A stretch of 64,000 nucleotides of DNA from Virgibacillus subterraneus (GTDB taxonomy: Bacteria; Bacillota; Bacilli; Bacillales; Amphibacillaceae): the NCBI RefSeq assembly GCF_900110695.1, contig NZ_FOEH01000009.1, positions 1-64,000 on the forward strand, in the 5' to 3' direction. Of the stretch, positions 45,000 through 54,917 are shown piece after piece. How positions within the stretch are numbered: the stretch's first letter is position 1; each line of letters opens with the position of its first letter. Below the pieces are notes generated by a model that was not told the origin of the DNA, made no database searches, and saw only the letters and a list, made by a program, of their open reading frames with translations. Made by a program: the position numbers and the translations under genes.

Positions 45000-45135
45000 C
45001 GACACTGACTAAGGGCAACCGATTCGAGTAAGTAGTTTGACTCTCTGACCACGCAGCGTTCTTTGCAAAGAGGTTCAGCGCAAGCCTGCGGAGAGCGAAG
45101 TGTATTTCCGGAGCAGTCTCATAGCGCTTAAATTA
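45000..45135 (-). repeat. GC-rich repeat element, copy 3 (inverted)
   Basis: The right part (45085-45125) read on the minus strand has CGGAAATACACTTCGCTCTCCGCAGG, the same as the left end of copies 1a and 2. It ends GACACTGACTAAGGGCAACC near 45001. It fills the abrB-rsmI gap and lies on the strand opposite to copies 1a and 2. Confidence 0.7.
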
Positions 45136-45222
45136 TTTTTCAACATTACGTCACAGTTTATTTTAACTACGTTAAGATTCTTTGCTTGGAAAAGGAAACA
45201 ATCCTTTTAGAAAGCAGCCTTA

Positions 45223-46101
45223 TTAATTATTATCAACATGAAAAGCTTGATATACATCACGTTTTGCCATATTCCTGTCTACCGCTGCTCGTTTAATTGC
45301 ATCCTTACTTGATAGGCCTTCTTCGTCTATATAATGTGTTACATGATCAGTAATGGAAAGGTGACTCCACCAAAGTTCATTTTCAACGATAGATACCTCA
45401 CTTGTTCCCTCTACAACCAGACAGAACTCACCTTTAAGCTCTTTCTCTTCAGCCCATAACAGGAGTTCCTCCACTGTTCCTCGTGCATATTCTTCAAACT
45501 TTTTGGTAAGTTCACGTGCTACAACTATTTGCCTGTTACCGAGCTGCTCATGCATTACTTTCAGGGTATCCTTTAATCGATATGGAGATTCATAAAAAAG
45601 TAACGTTGCCTGTAAGGAATTTAACCGTTCCAGCTCAGTTGCCTTATCTTTCTTTTTCCGTGGTAAAAAACCATAAAAATGAAATTCAGCCGAAGGTAAT
45701 CCTGATCCAACCAGCGCGCACAAAGCTGCGTTCGCTCCAGGTAATACTATAACTGATTGATCCGCCTTAATCGCTGCTTGAATCAATTCATATCCTGGAT
45801 CTGAAATAGCCGGCATACCAGCGTCACTTACAACCGCAACCAACTCGCCATTTTCAATACGATCAAGCAACTCTTTTTCACGATTTTCTTTATTATGTTC
45901 ATGATAGCTGACAAGCGGAGTTGATATTTCAAAATGGCTGAGCAATTTTCTCGTATTTCTTGTATCTTCTGCTGCAATTACAGCAGCACTTTTCAATATT
46001 TTTAATGCCCGAAAGGTAATGTCTTCTAAATTTCCAATTGGGGTTGGAACTACGTAAACAGCACCTTCAACCTGGTTATTAAAGCTTTTCTGTATTTTCA
46101 T
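45223..46101 (-). CDS. rsmI: 16S rRNA (cytidine1402-2'-O)-methyltransferase
   Basis: Tetrapyrrole-methylase-fold rRNA modifier (B. subtilis yabC). 292 aa, with VPTPIGNLEDITFRALKILK, AAEDTRNTRKLL, VVSDAGMPAISDPGYEL and FYESPYRLKDTL. It overlaps the yazA end by 23 bp; the yabB-yazA-rsmI operon is conserved. Confidence 0.96.
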   Translation of the reverse strand: MKIQKSFNNQVEGAVYVVPTPIGNLEDITFRALKILKSAAVIAAEDTRNTRKLLSHFEISTPLVSYHEHNKENREKELLDRIENGELVAVVSDAGMPAISDPGYELIQAAIKADQSVIVLPGANAALCALVGSGLPSAEFHFYGFLPRKKKDKATELERLNSLQATLLFYESPYRLKDTLKVMHEQLGNRQIVVARELTKKFEEYARGTVEELLLWAEEKELKGEFCLVVEGTSEVSIVENELWWSHLSITDHVTHYIDEEGLSSKDAIKRAAVDRNMAKRDVYQAFHVDNN

Positions 46102-46372
46102 ATTGAATCACTTCTTTCAGCTTGTCCCGAATTAGTTGAAATTTTTCCTTACGTGAAAGCTGTTTAACCTGATATTCCTTTTGTAAAGCTTCCTCTTTTG
46201 TCGAAAATCTTTCCACAAAAACCACTTGAAAAGGTCCGCGACCACGTGTGTATTTAGCACCTTTACCTTGTTCATGCATCGCTACTCTGTGCTCCAAATC
46301 ATTTGTGTAGCCAGTATATAGTGTTTTATCTTTACATTTTAAAATATAAACTGTATGTTCATTGACGTCCAT
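46079..46372 (-). CDS. yazA: GIY-YIG nuclease-domain protein (YazA)
   Basis: 97 aa, one GIY-YIG domain: [23 protein letters not shown] and the [15 protein letters not shown] that carries the conserved Arg. Its role in this small UPF0213 family is unknown. ATG 46372 follows GAGG by nine nt; it overlaps yabB by 14 bp. Confidence 0.93.
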   Translation of the reverse strand: MDVNEHTVYILKCKDKTLYTGYTNDLEHRVAMHEQGKGAKYTRGRGPFQVVFVERFSTKEEALQKEYQVKQLSRKEKFQLIRDKLKEVIQYENTEKL

Positions 46373-47105
46373 AAATAATATCCTCTGCTTCCTTCGTATA
46401 CGTATTGTCATCATGATAAATAAATAATGGAGGCAGAATAGTTAAGTCTGCTTTCCCATCTCGTGTGCCCTCAATTAAAAGCATATTCGCATCGCGCCCC
46501 TGTTTAGGAGAAACAAATTGAATGCGTTTTGGCTCCAGCCTGTATTTACGGAATAAAGCAATAATATCCACTAGCCTTCCTGGCCGATGTACCATTGCGA
46601 CTTTCCCGCCAGGGCGTACATGTAACTTGCAAGCCTTGACTACATCTTCCAATGTACAATAAACTTCATGTCGTGCGATCGTAAGGAATTCGTTTTTATT
46701 GTGCTCGGTTTTTTCTGGTGTACGAAAATATGGCGGATTGCATGTCACCACATCAAATTTACTATGACCGAATTCAGCTTGCATTTCCTTTAAATCACCT
46801 TGAACCATCGAGATTTGTTCACCTAATTCATTTAGAGTAACATTGCGCATTGCCATATCAATTATTCTTTCCTGAATTTCCACACCAATTATTGATGCGT
46901 TTGTTCGCTGGGACAGCAAAAGAGGAATGACCCCATTCCCTGTACACAGATCCAAGATATTTCCTTTCTTAATCGGTACGTATGCAAAATGCGCAAGTAG
47001 AACAGCATCAAGTGAAAAGGAAAACACAGTAGGACTCTGAATAATATGCATCTTCTCGTTCGCTAATAAATAATCATGTCGTTCATCGTCATATAATGGT
47101 ACCAT
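46359..47105 (-). CDS. yabB: tRNA1(Val) (adenine37-N6)-methyltransferase-like protein (YabB)
   Basis: 248-aa class I SAM methyltransferase with the SAM loop [15 protein letters not shown] and the N6-adenine motif NPPY. The family methylates A37 of tRNA-Val in E. coli (TrmN6/YfiC). I chose ATG 47105 (begins [13 protein letters not shown]) to match homologues; ATG 47117 also exists, too close to its Shine-Dalgarno sequence. Confidence 0.92.
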   Translation of the reverse strand: MVPLYDDERHDYLLANEKMHIIQSPTVFSFSLDAVLLAHFAYVPIKKGNILDLCTGNGVIPLLLSQRTNASIIGVEIQERIIDMAMRNVTLNELGEQISMVQGDLKEMQAEFGHSKFDVVTCNPPYFRTPEKTEHNKNEFLTIARHEVYCTLEDVVKACKLHVRPGGKVAMVHRPGRLVDIIALFRKYRLEPKRIQFVSPKQGRDANMLLIEGTRDGKADLTILPPLFIYHDDNTYTKEAEDIIYGRQ

Positions 47106-47127
47106 TTTGATTTCCATCCTTACTATG

Positions 47128-47236
47128 TTAGAAACTTATTGTTAAAGATAATCTTATTTCATAGAACCTTATGCTTAGGAGTGCATGCCTTAGTTTCATT
47201 TATGCAGTAAGAAAGTATTTATACTTTCTTAAATGC
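47128..47236 (-). repeat. terminator-anchored element, copy 12 (intermediate subtype)
   Basis: GTTAGAAACTTATTGTTAAA, CCTTATGCTTAGGAGTGCAT, GCCTTAGTTTCATTTATGCA and GTAAGAAAGTATTTATACTT-TCTTAAATGC; the palindrome is complete. It abuts a hairpin (AGAATAGCTGCCCC/GAGACAGCTATTCC type, 47239-47275) after yabA. Confidence 0.8.
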
Positions 47237-47284
47237 TTAGAATAGCTGCCCCTAATTGCTAGAGACAGCTATTCCAACTATTTC

Positions 47285-47629
47285 CTATTTCGTTTTGTTC
47301 AGAAATAACAGACAGAACAAACAATCCTCATCCTGACGCGGACTTCCAAAATGAACGTTACAAATATGAAAACCCTCTTCATAAAGTCTCGCCAGGTTAT
47401 CATAGCCCTCACCAGGAATATCTTTTGAATGATCGACTATCTCATCTTCTTTAAAATCTTCATCCGTACTTTCTAAACGATTACGTAAATGATGATTCTC
47501 CATTGCAAGACGATGATTTTCTTCTAAAAGATCACTCAACCTGCCTTTTAAATCTCCTAGCTGTTCGTATAACTCACCTATCTGCTTTTCCATATCAGAT
47601 ACCTGATCAAAAATTTCCCGTTTCTTCAC
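47285..47629 (-). CDS. yabA: replication initiation control protein YabA
   Basis: Binds DnaA and the DnaN clamp to restrain initiation. 114 aa: an N-terminal coiled coil for tetramer formation (~1-60, [19 protein letters not shown]), a linker and a C-terminal zinc domain with FHICNVHFG and EDCLFCL. GTG start at 47629. It lies between ricT and yabB as in B. subtilis. Confidence 0.95.
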   Translation of the reverse strand: MKKREIFDQVSDMEKQIGELYEQLGDLKGRLSDLLEENHRLAMENHHLRNRLESTDEDFKEDEIVDHSKDIPGEGYDNLARLYEEGFHICNVHFGSPRQDEDCLFCLLFLNKTK

Positions 47630-47643
47630 GCCTCTTCACCCCA

Positions 47644-48468
47644 CTAGTCTGTGGCTTGCGCAATTATTCCTTCATCAATTAGTTCATCTAATGTATATTC
47701 AATGACACGTTCCGCTTCAGGCATTTCTATGTGAACGATTCGTTCTAAGATGTTTAGGCCAACTACTTTACCAGTACCATATGGTGTGGTAATAGCCTGC
47801 CCAATATCAGGTAAATCACGCTTTGCTGTTTCATAATCATCATTTTCATACTTCAAACAGCACATAAGCCGCCCACATAACCCAGAAATCTTTGCAGGGT
47901 TTAATGAAAGGTTTTGATCTTTAGCCATTTTAATAGATACTGGCTCAAAGTCCCCTAAAAACGTGGAGCAACAAAGCATTCTGCCACACGGTCCAATACC
48001 ACCTAACATTTTTGCCTCGTCACGCACACCAATCTGTCTAAGTTCAATTCGGGTTTTGAACTGCGCAGCAAGATCTTTTACTAAGTTACGGAAGTCAACT
48101 CGACCGTCAGCCGTAAAATAGAAAATTATCTTATTACGATCAAACGTAAACTCTACTTCCACTAGATTCATATCTAGATTATGCTCGATGATTTTTTCCG
48201 TACCAGTTTTTAAAGCTTTATCAGCAAGCTCTTGATTTTCAACAACGGTACGTTTATCTTTCTCATCAGCTATTCGAATAACTTTCTTCAAAGGGAGAAC
48301 AACATCCTCCTCATCGACTTGCTTGTTCTTGATAACAACTTTTCCAAATTCAATTCCGCGAACCGTTTCCACAACAACATAACTATCTACTTCTATGTTG
48401 CTATCTCCTGGGTCAAAATAATATATTTTACCCGCTTTTTTAAAACGGACTCCTATAACTTCAATCAT
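47644..48468 (-). CDS. ricT: RicT (YaaT), PSP1-family subunit of the Y-complex
   Basis: With RicA and RicF forms an Fe-S complex that controls RNase Y and sporulation/competence phosphorelay. 274 aa, with GPCGRMLCCSTFLGDFEPVS and GLCGRLMCCLKYE; these cysteines bind clusters in the family. It overlaps nothing and is 4 nt after holB. Confidence 0.95.
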   Translation of the reverse strand: MIEVIGVRFKKAGKIYYFDPGDSNIEVDSYVVVETVRGIEFGKVVIKNKQVDEEDVVLPLKKVIRIADEKDKRTVVENQELADKALKTGTEKIIEHNLDMNLVEVEFTFDRNKIIFYFTADGRVDFRNLVKDLAAQFKTRIELRQIGVRDEAKMLGGIGPCGRMLCCSTFLGDFEPVSIKMAKDQNLSLNPAKISGLCGRLMCCLKYENDDYETAKRDLPDIGQAITTPYGTGKVVGLNILERIVHIEMPEAERVIEYTLDELIDEGIIAQATD

Positions 48469-48472
48469 TAAA

Positions 48473-49462
48473 TCACCTCTGTATTTGAACGGTAAGTTGT
48501 TCCATTACCAGTGTTGGGTTAACATTCTGCTTCAATTTGCGTTTAGCATCAAGAAGCTTATTTAAGATGGCTAGTAATTTTTCCTGTGAAAAGAACATCA
48601 CAAGCCCTTCTACTTTTTCATCATCCTTCGCGAAGACTACCATCGCTTCTTCTCTACCGATATGAAAATAAAGAATATCCTTAAAAGCTAGCATTAATAA
48701 ATCCAGCCCTTGTTCTTGTTGTTTTCTATCCTTAAAATGTGGCATCCAGTGATTATGAATAAATAAAAAAACCTCATCTGGATTCTTTGAAAACATTTCT
48801 ATTAATTGTACCATTAATTTTCGCGACTGCGCAAACCACTCATCTCCATTCAAGGCGATTGCATCATCCAAATTATTCGTCATAGCGCTCATTAGAATTG
48901 AATTTCTCTCAGACATACCAGAATCTAGTAGTTGCTTTTGAAAAGCTTGCGGATTTAACGGCTGTAAATCAATTACCTGACAGCGTGAACGAATAGTGGA
49001 AATAATTGACTGGCTATTCTCAGTCATCATAATTGCAGTAGTCTTCTTGCTGGGTTCTTCCAAAAACTTTAATATACGATTCGCTGCATTTGTTGTTAAC
49101 GTATCAGCACCTTTGATCACATATACTTTCTGACTGGATTCTAGTCCTGAATACGTAAATTCTTTTTGCAGATGTTCAATTTGTTCTTTTTTAATCGATT
49201 GTCCGTCAGGTTCGATCCAATGCAAATCTGGATGATTCCCTGAATCTATTCGTTTACACTCATTACATTCCTGGCAAGGTTCCACATCAGTCCTATGGGT
49301 ACAAAACAGAACCTTTGCTAATAATAAACCAATTGATTCTTTTCCTGTTCCTCGTTCGCCTTGAATTAAGTAGGCATGCGATATGCGGTCTTTTTTAATG
49401 CTATTGGTGATTATCTTACTCGCTAATGGCTGGATTTCTGCTACTTCAGACCACGTTTTCAT
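48473..49462 (-). CDS. holB: DNA polymerase III subunit delta'
   Basis: Clamp-loader subunit. The 329-aa AAA+ protein has the P-loop-like GERGTGKES, a zinc motif (CTHRTDVEPCQECNECKRI) and an SRC motif in IRSRCQVIDL. ATG at 49462. In the conserved yaaR-holB-ricT-yabA order. Confidence 0.95.
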   Translation of the reverse strand: MKTWSEVAEIQPLASKIITNSIKKDRISHAYLIQGERGTGKESIGLLLAKVLFCTHRTDVEPCQECNECKRIDSGNHPDLHWIEPDGQSIKKEQIEHLQKEFTYSGLESSQKVYVIKGADTLTTNAANRILKFLEEPSKKTTAIMMTENSQSIISTIRSRCQVIDLQPLNPQAFQKQLLDSGMSERNSILMSAMTNNLDDAIALNGDEWFAQSRKLMVQLIEMFSKNPDEVFLFIHNHWMPHFKDRKQQEQGLDLLMLAFKDILYFHIGREEAMVVFAKDDEKVEGLVMFFSQEKLLAILNKLLDAKRKLKQNVNPTLVMEQLTVQIQR

Positions 49463-49492
49463 AATTCCCCGCCCTTACTTTAGATCGATCCT

Positions 49493-49933
49493 TTACGTAT
49501 ATAAATTAACCAGTAAACCCTTTATCTCTCCAATAAGGCCAAGCAGATCTACTGTCTTTTTTTCCTGATTCATTATATCTTCGGTTAATTCAATTAACTT
49601 ATCGTCGACTTCCTTAACGATTGCCAGTTTGCTGTTGTTACCTTCCATACTAAAACTATGTGACTTCTGTAAATCGAGTCCATTATAGACTGTTTCTTGT
49701 AAAAATCCTTTGACCATCCGTTTAAACTTTACCAAATCCCTAAAAGAACGAAAACGAGCAAGCTTATCTCCTTGAATCGTAATGTTCTTCATTAATTGCT
49801 GAACTTCTTGCTGCTTTAATTTATGTGTTTGGGACTGAACCATTCCATTAAAGGATGGGCGACCATCGGCAGCAGCTTTCTGGTTTTTAGTTGTCGTGTC
49901 CATTTGTGATGGAAGTTCCTGATTAATTTTCAC
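49493..49933 (-). CDS. yaaR: YaaR-like protein (DUF327)
   Basis: 146 aa, mostly helical and soluble, with LMKNITIQGDKLARFRSFRDLVKFKRMVKGFLQET conserved in the family. It is always found between darA and holB in Bacillaceae, but its function is unknown. ATG at 49933. The 49934-50065 gap shows nothing recognisable. Confidence 0.88.
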   Translation of the reverse strand: MKINQELPSQMDTTTKNQKAAADGRPSFNGMVQSQTHKLKQQEVQQLMKNITIQGDKLARFRSFRDLVKFKRMVKGFLQETVYNGLDLQKSHSFSMEGNNSKLAIVKEVDDKLIELTEDIMNQEKKTVDLLGLIGEIKGLLVNLYT

Positions 49934-50065
49934 AGGATCAGCCCCTTTCTGTTTATTGAGTTACTATAGATTTCAGGCTGTTTTCAGTACGCATTGGTGC
50001 TTTTTCATCTTCATAGTTTATATCTATTCTCTCAAAGCAACAATCTTTACTATAAGAGCCAAATG

Positions 50066-51041
<976 letters not shown>

Positions 51042-51045
<4 letters not shown>

Positions 51046-52469
51046 GTAATTTGCTCCTTTGTATTAAGAACGCTAATTCCATTCATTTTATCACGATGCT
51101 GTATCTCAACGCCTTGTTCTGTTAGATGTCTAATTATATTAATATGTTTATCTGTAATCCGTTCACCCTTTAAAATAAGCGGTATTCCAGGTGGATATGG
51201 GATAATCGCTTCTGCTGCAACATATCCGGATGATTTATTAAGTGGAACTTTTAATGTATCTCGTTGCTGTAATGTTTGATAGGAAACAGTAAGCTCATGA
51301 ATATCTGTAAATAGATTGTCTATCTCTATTGTAGCATGATTTGGGCAAATTTTTAATTGTTCCTTTATTCGTTTTACTGCTTTTTTTAGATGATTGATGT
51401 TTTCAAATGGTGCGAGACCATGAATTAATAATACCTGATTATGCGTAACAAGTTCCGGATAAACATGCTGATTTTCAAGAAGACTTGCTACACCCTTTGC
51501 AGAAACCCCATCTTTCAACTGTAGGGTTATTTTTAATGGATCGTTCGCTGGAAGTATATCCCATAACTCCGGAACCTCAAGTATATCTCGAACCATTGCA
51601 ACACTTTCCATAATGTTATCTATATCTTCTGCTTTCATTGTTGCCAGAAACGAACGAGCAATATCCAATGATGCCATTAACGGATAGGATGGGCTGCTCG
51701 ATTGAATTAACTGCAAATAATGCGTAATTTTATCTTTTGATACAAGCCTTGAACGAAAATGTAAAAAAGAACCCATTGTCATTGCTGGTGCCATTTTATG
51801 TGCGGAGTGGATTACTACATCTGCTCCTAGATCGAGTGCTGACTGCGGAAAAGCTTTATCAATTGAAAAATGTACACCATGAGCCTCATCAACAAGTACT
51901 GGTATATTATATTCATGTGCAAGTTCAATCGATTCTTTAATCGGAAATGTTTTGCCGAAATAATCCGGATAGGTCAATACAACAGCTTTTGCATCGGGAT
52001 GCTGTTCTAGCGCACCTTTTAGCGTTTTGATGTTTGGAGCCGTATATCGATCTACTGAATTATCAAATTCAGGTGTAATAAAAATGGGTCTCGCTCCACT
52101 TAATTCCAATCCATTGAATATTGATTTATGACTATTGCGCTGTACAATTACTTTTTCATTAGTCGAACATGTTGCTAAAATCATTGCAAGATTTCCAGCA
52201 GTGCTTCCACCTACAAGAAAATAAGTGGCATCGGCCCCGAAATATTCAGCGGCAAGACTCTGTGCTTCCGCTATTGTGCCATGTGGGGAATGTAAATCAT
52301 CAAGGCCTGAAAGTTCAGTCATGTCCAGCTTTAAAATAGAACTGAAATAGGTTTGGACATTTTCCGGGAAGATTTCTCCGTTCTTATGACCTGGCACATG
52401 GAAGGAAATAGGGTTCATCTCAGAAAACTGTTGAAGTGCATCAAATAACGGTGTTGCTTTTTGTTTCAT
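51042..52469 (-). CDS. yaaO: Orn/Lys/Arg decarboxylase family protein (YaaO)
   Basis: PLP enzyme, fold type I (aspartate aminotransferase type). 475 aa, with [30 protein letters not shown] and the Schiff-base lysine in [12 protein letters not shown]. The true substrate (lysine, ornithine or arginine) cannot be told from sequence. The ATG at 52469 is preferred; an ATG at 52481 touches its Shine-Dalgarno. xpaC-yaaN, found next to it in B. subtilis, are missing. Confidence 0.9.
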
Positions 52470-52510
52470 ATGACATTCCATCCTCTTTTTTCATCTTCTT
52501 CTATCCTAAC

Positions 52511-52546
52511 AAAAAAGGCCTCTGCAAGTATAACTGCAAAGACCTT
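52511..52546 (-). terminator. intrinsic terminator after csfB
   Basis: AAGGTCTTTGCA/TGCAGAGGCCTT stem (12 bp, G-U pairs) and TTTTTTG on the minus strand, six nt past the csfB stop. Confidence 0.87.
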
Positions 52547-52551
52547 ACTAT

Positions 52552-52743
52552 TTATGAATATAATGTTGGTTGATTCATATTTTTTAATTTTTGTAGATAA
52601 TAATGATATTTTTCTTCTCTTGGCTCCGTGTGAATCATATTTCTTTCGCATTCACAACAGATAAATAGTTTGTATAAATGAATTCCTCTTTCTTTCTCCT
52701 CTTCACAAATGCCACAGCGTTCGTTTAAAATTACTTGTTTCAT
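52552..52743 (-). CDS. csfB: anti-sigma factor CsfB/Gin
   Basis: Forespore protein that inhibits sigma-G early and later sigma-E. 63 aa with two CxxC pairs, RCGICEEEKERG and ICCECERN, and the C-terminal PTLYS as in B. subtilis. ATG at 52743 follows GGAGGTGGGGAG. A sigma-F promoter with a perfect -10 lies directly upstream. Confidence 0.94.
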   Translation of the reverse strand: MKQVILNERCGICEEEKERGIHLYKLFICCECERNMIHTEPREEKYHYYLQKLKNMNQPTLYS

Positions 52744-52762
52744 CTCCCCACCTCCGTTAGCT

Positions 52763-52792
52763 TAGTATCTCCTAATCTAACGAAATATATAC
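52763..52792 (-). promoter_or_regulatory. sigma-F (possibly also sigma-G) promoter of csfB
   Basis: GTATA (52788-52792), 15-bp spacer, GGAGATACTA (52763-52772) on the minus strand. The -10 fits GGNRANAMTW fully. The same region as TGTATA-N18-GATACTA is one base off the sigma-G consensus. B. subtilis csfB is driven by both. Confidence 0.75.
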
Positions 52793-52993
52793 ATAAAATC
52801 TTTGAAACAACGAAACTTCTTATTCATAACTATATGTGCTGTTAGCCTGTATGTTTCCACATTTCAGAAAATATTTCTTACATTTTTCTTTCACCTTTAA
52901 TTCGCAGTTTATATCTTTTTAGCCGTTATGAAATGATACAAGATCCCATACTGAAACAACAACAATCCTTTAGTAAAATACAGACCACAAAGA

Positions 52994-53232
52994 ACAAAGG
53001 CGCAAGCGCCTGTTCAGTGCCGTATGGACTGTGCTCAGCGCTGCGGGTAGGTCGACGTTGCCGCAGGATGTGGTGGTTTTAGTCGAACATCCTTTATTTC
53101 TTATCGTAGACACGGGGAGGGAAGTCCACTAGGCACTGGCCGGTGAGAACGCCCGTCCTGTGGCGTCACCGGCACTAGTACGTCCTGTACGTCGGAGCTG
53201 GACGTGGCTGATTCGGGAGTCCAGTTATACAC
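52994..53232. repeat. GC-rich repeat region, copy 4
   Basis: About 240 bp of GC-rich sequence: AAAGGCGCAAGCGCCTGTTC, GTGGTGGTTTTAGTC, GGGGAGGGAAGTCCACTAGG, CCGGTGAGAACGCCCGTCCT, CCGGCACTAGTACGTCCTGT, GGAGTCCAG. Several local inverted repeats are visible. No gene or rRNA is seen. In B. subtilis the rrnA operon stands between csfB and bofA; here only this region does. 52793-52993 holds nothing recognisable beyond the csfB leader. Confidence 0.7.
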
Positions 53233-53265
53233 AGCACTTAAATTTTATAGTTTCCTAAACAATTA

Positions 53266-53303
53266 AAAACGCATGTGGATTCATATAGATTCCACATGCA
53301 TTT
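53266..53303 (-). terminator. intrinsic terminator after bofA
   Basis: AAATGCATGTGGAATC and GATTCCACATGCGTTTTT type stem (about 14 bp, G-U pair, 5-nt loop) with a T-run on the minus strand, 13 nt past the bofA stop. Confidence 0.85.
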
Positions 53304-53315
53304 AACGCTTATTGG

Positions 53316-53579
53316 TTATATAACAAATAGATGAATAGCGGCGAGAGAGGTTACACCAAACAAGCCTAAAAACCCAGATATAACTACGGTAAATAGATTG
53401 ATAGGAATATGCAACCCGATAGCCCCTCCAAATACATTAAAGAAAAATAAAAACAAAATGCCAATTCCCAATTTAATGGTACTGCTTCCAATAAAGCGCA
53501 TTGGTTTCACAGGAGCACCTACGAATAATAGGATTACTATTAAAGCAACCATAATCGATATAACTATTGTTGAACCCAA
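53316..53579 (-). CDS. bofA: sigma-K checkpoint membrane protein BofA
   Basis: Holds the protease SpoIVFB inactive until the forespore signal. 87 aa, almost all membrane segments (~3-22, ~33-55, ~60-85), with the family's VFGGAIGLHIPIN block. TTG at 53579 has AAGGAG nine nt upstream. It lies after recR-yaaL as in B. subtilis. Confidence 0.92.
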   Translation of the reverse strand: MGSTIVISIMVALIVILLFVGAPVKPMRFIGSSTIKLGIGILFLFFFNVFGGAIGLHIPINLFTVVISGFLGLFGVTSLAAIHLFVI

Positions 53580-53649
53580 GTCAAAACACTCCTTTTACTT
53601 GTCCCTTTCTACTTACATATGAAAAGGAATCAAGAAAAAGAACTTAAAA

Positions 53650-53874
53650 CTATTTATTATATCGAATTGCACTAATTTTTCTTCGTCGTGCTTCACGTAA
53701 TAAAAACAAGTACTTTACCTGTGAAATATTTTCCCTATAATAACCATCTACTGTTGGCTCAATACTTTTTTCGACAAGCGACTGGATTTGTTTCCATTCT
53801 CGCTCTAGTGTGAAAATAGAACCTAATAATTGCTCATCAACTGTGCGCTTCAGCTTTTTGCTTTTTTTAGCCAT
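53650..53874 (-). CDS. yaaL: YaaL-like protein (DUF2508)
   Basis: 74 aa, basic and helical, with SIEPTVDGYYRENISQVKYLFLLREARRR conserved in the family. Function unknown; co-located with recR and bofA in Bacillaceae. ATG at 53874 with AGGTG upstream; that leader begins right after a fragment of the dispersed element (53889-53911). Confidence 0.85.
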   Translation of the reverse strand: MAKKSKKLKRTVDEQLLGSIFTLEREWKQIQSLVEKSIEPTVDGYYRENISQVKYLFLLREARRRKISAIRYNK

Positions 53875-53888
53875 GTTGTCACCTAACT

Positions 53889-53911
53889 TTTAGAAAACTT
53901 GACTTATCACC
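53889..53911 (-). repeat. fragment of terminator-anchored element, copy 13
   Basis: TTAGAAAACTTGACTTATCA-CCT equals the right end of the full element. It lies between recR and yaaL, next to the yaaL ribosome binding site. Confidence 0.6.
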
Positions 53912-53968
53912 TGGTTTGGCGAAAGTCTCGTTCTCTTTCTGCTTGTTGGAATTTTATAGCTGATAGTG

Positions 53969-54565
53969 CTACAAATCTCTTCTTCCTTCTAATGCTTTTG
54001 ATAAGGTTACTTCATCAGCATATTCTAAATCTCCACCGACAGGCAACCCGTGTGCTATTCGGCTTGTCTTGATTCCTGATGGTTTAACAAGCCTTGAAAT
54101 ATACATTGCTGTTGCTTCCCCTTCGATGTTCGGATTTGTTGCGAGAATTATTTCTTCCACTTCTTCATCCTTTAACCTATTAATCAAATCAGGCACATTT
54201 ATATCTTCTGGCCCGATACCATCCATCGGTGATATTGCACCATGAAGTACATGATATTTGCCATGAAATTCTTTCATTTTTTCCATTGCAATAACATCTT
54301 TAGGATCTTGAACAACACAAATAATCGACTGGTCTCTTGAAGTATCCTGGCAAATGGAACATGGATCCTGATCCGTTATATGACCACAAGTCGAACAATG
54401 TGTTAGTTCACGCTTTGCATTAACTAGTGATTTTGCGAAATCCAGTACATCATCATCTTTCATATTTAACACAAAAAACGCCAGACGAACAGCTGTTTTA
54501 GGTCCGATACCTGGCAATTTTGTAAAACTGTCAATCAATTTGGAAATCGGTTCTGGATAATACAT
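53969..54565 (-). CDS. recR: recombination mediator RecR
   Basis: Acts with RecF/RecO on gapped DNA. 198 aa: HhH region ([17 protein letters not shown]), zinc finger ([17 protein letters not shown]), TOPRIM domain ([20 protein letters not shown]), and a Walker B-like end. ATG 54565 has GGAGG eight nt upstream. It follows ebfC and dnaX. Confidence 0.97.
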   Translation of the reverse strand: MYYPEPISKLIDSFTKLPGIGPKTAVRLAFFVLNMKDDDVLDFAKSLVNAKRELTHCSTCGHITDQDPCSICQDTSRDQSIICVVQDPKDVIAMEKMKEFHGKYHVLHGAISPMDGIGPEDINVPDLINRLKDEEVEEIILATNPNIEGEATAMYISRLVKPSGIKTSRIAHGLPVGGDLEYADEVTLSKALEGRRDL

Positions 54566-54576
54566 CAAAGTGCCTC

Positions 54577-54894
54577 CTAGAACATTCCAGGCATATTCAT
54601 TCCTTGTGTGAATTGTCCCATAGTTTCATTTGTTTTATCATCAATTTGCTTTATAACATCATTTGTTGCTGTAAGAATCAGGTCTTGTAACATTTCCACA
54701 TCATCTGGATCGACCACATCTTCCTTGATTTGAACATCAGTAATTTCTTTTTTTCCGTTTGCAACTACAGTAACCATACCGCCACCTGCAGATGACTCAA
54801 AACTCATTTCATGTAATTCTTCCTGTGCCGCCATCATTTTCTTTTGCATTTTTTGCATTTGCTTCATCATGTTACCCATATTTCCACCTTTCAT
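54577..54894 (-). CDS. ebfC: nucleoid-associated protein EbfC/YbaB family
   Basis: Small DNA-binding dimer of the YbaB family. 105 aa: Met-rich start ([19 protein letters not shown]), then [20 protein letters not shown] and the Gln-Phe end [16 protein letters not shown] at 54894 follows GAGGAGG. Co-located with dnaX and recR. Confidence 0.95.
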   Translation of the reverse strand: MKGGNMGNMMKQMQKMQKKMMAAQEELHEMSFESSAGGGMVTVVANGKKEITDVQIKEDVVDPDDVEMLQDLILTATNDVIKQIDDKTNETMGQFTQGMNMPGMF

Positions 54895-54917
54895 GGAAAT
54901 CGCCTCCTCAAAATTTA

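Noticed and set aside
47239-47275. Intrinsic terminator after yabA
   Set aside because: A good hairpin exists just past yabA, but no T-run follows; kept only as context for the repeat copy at 47128.
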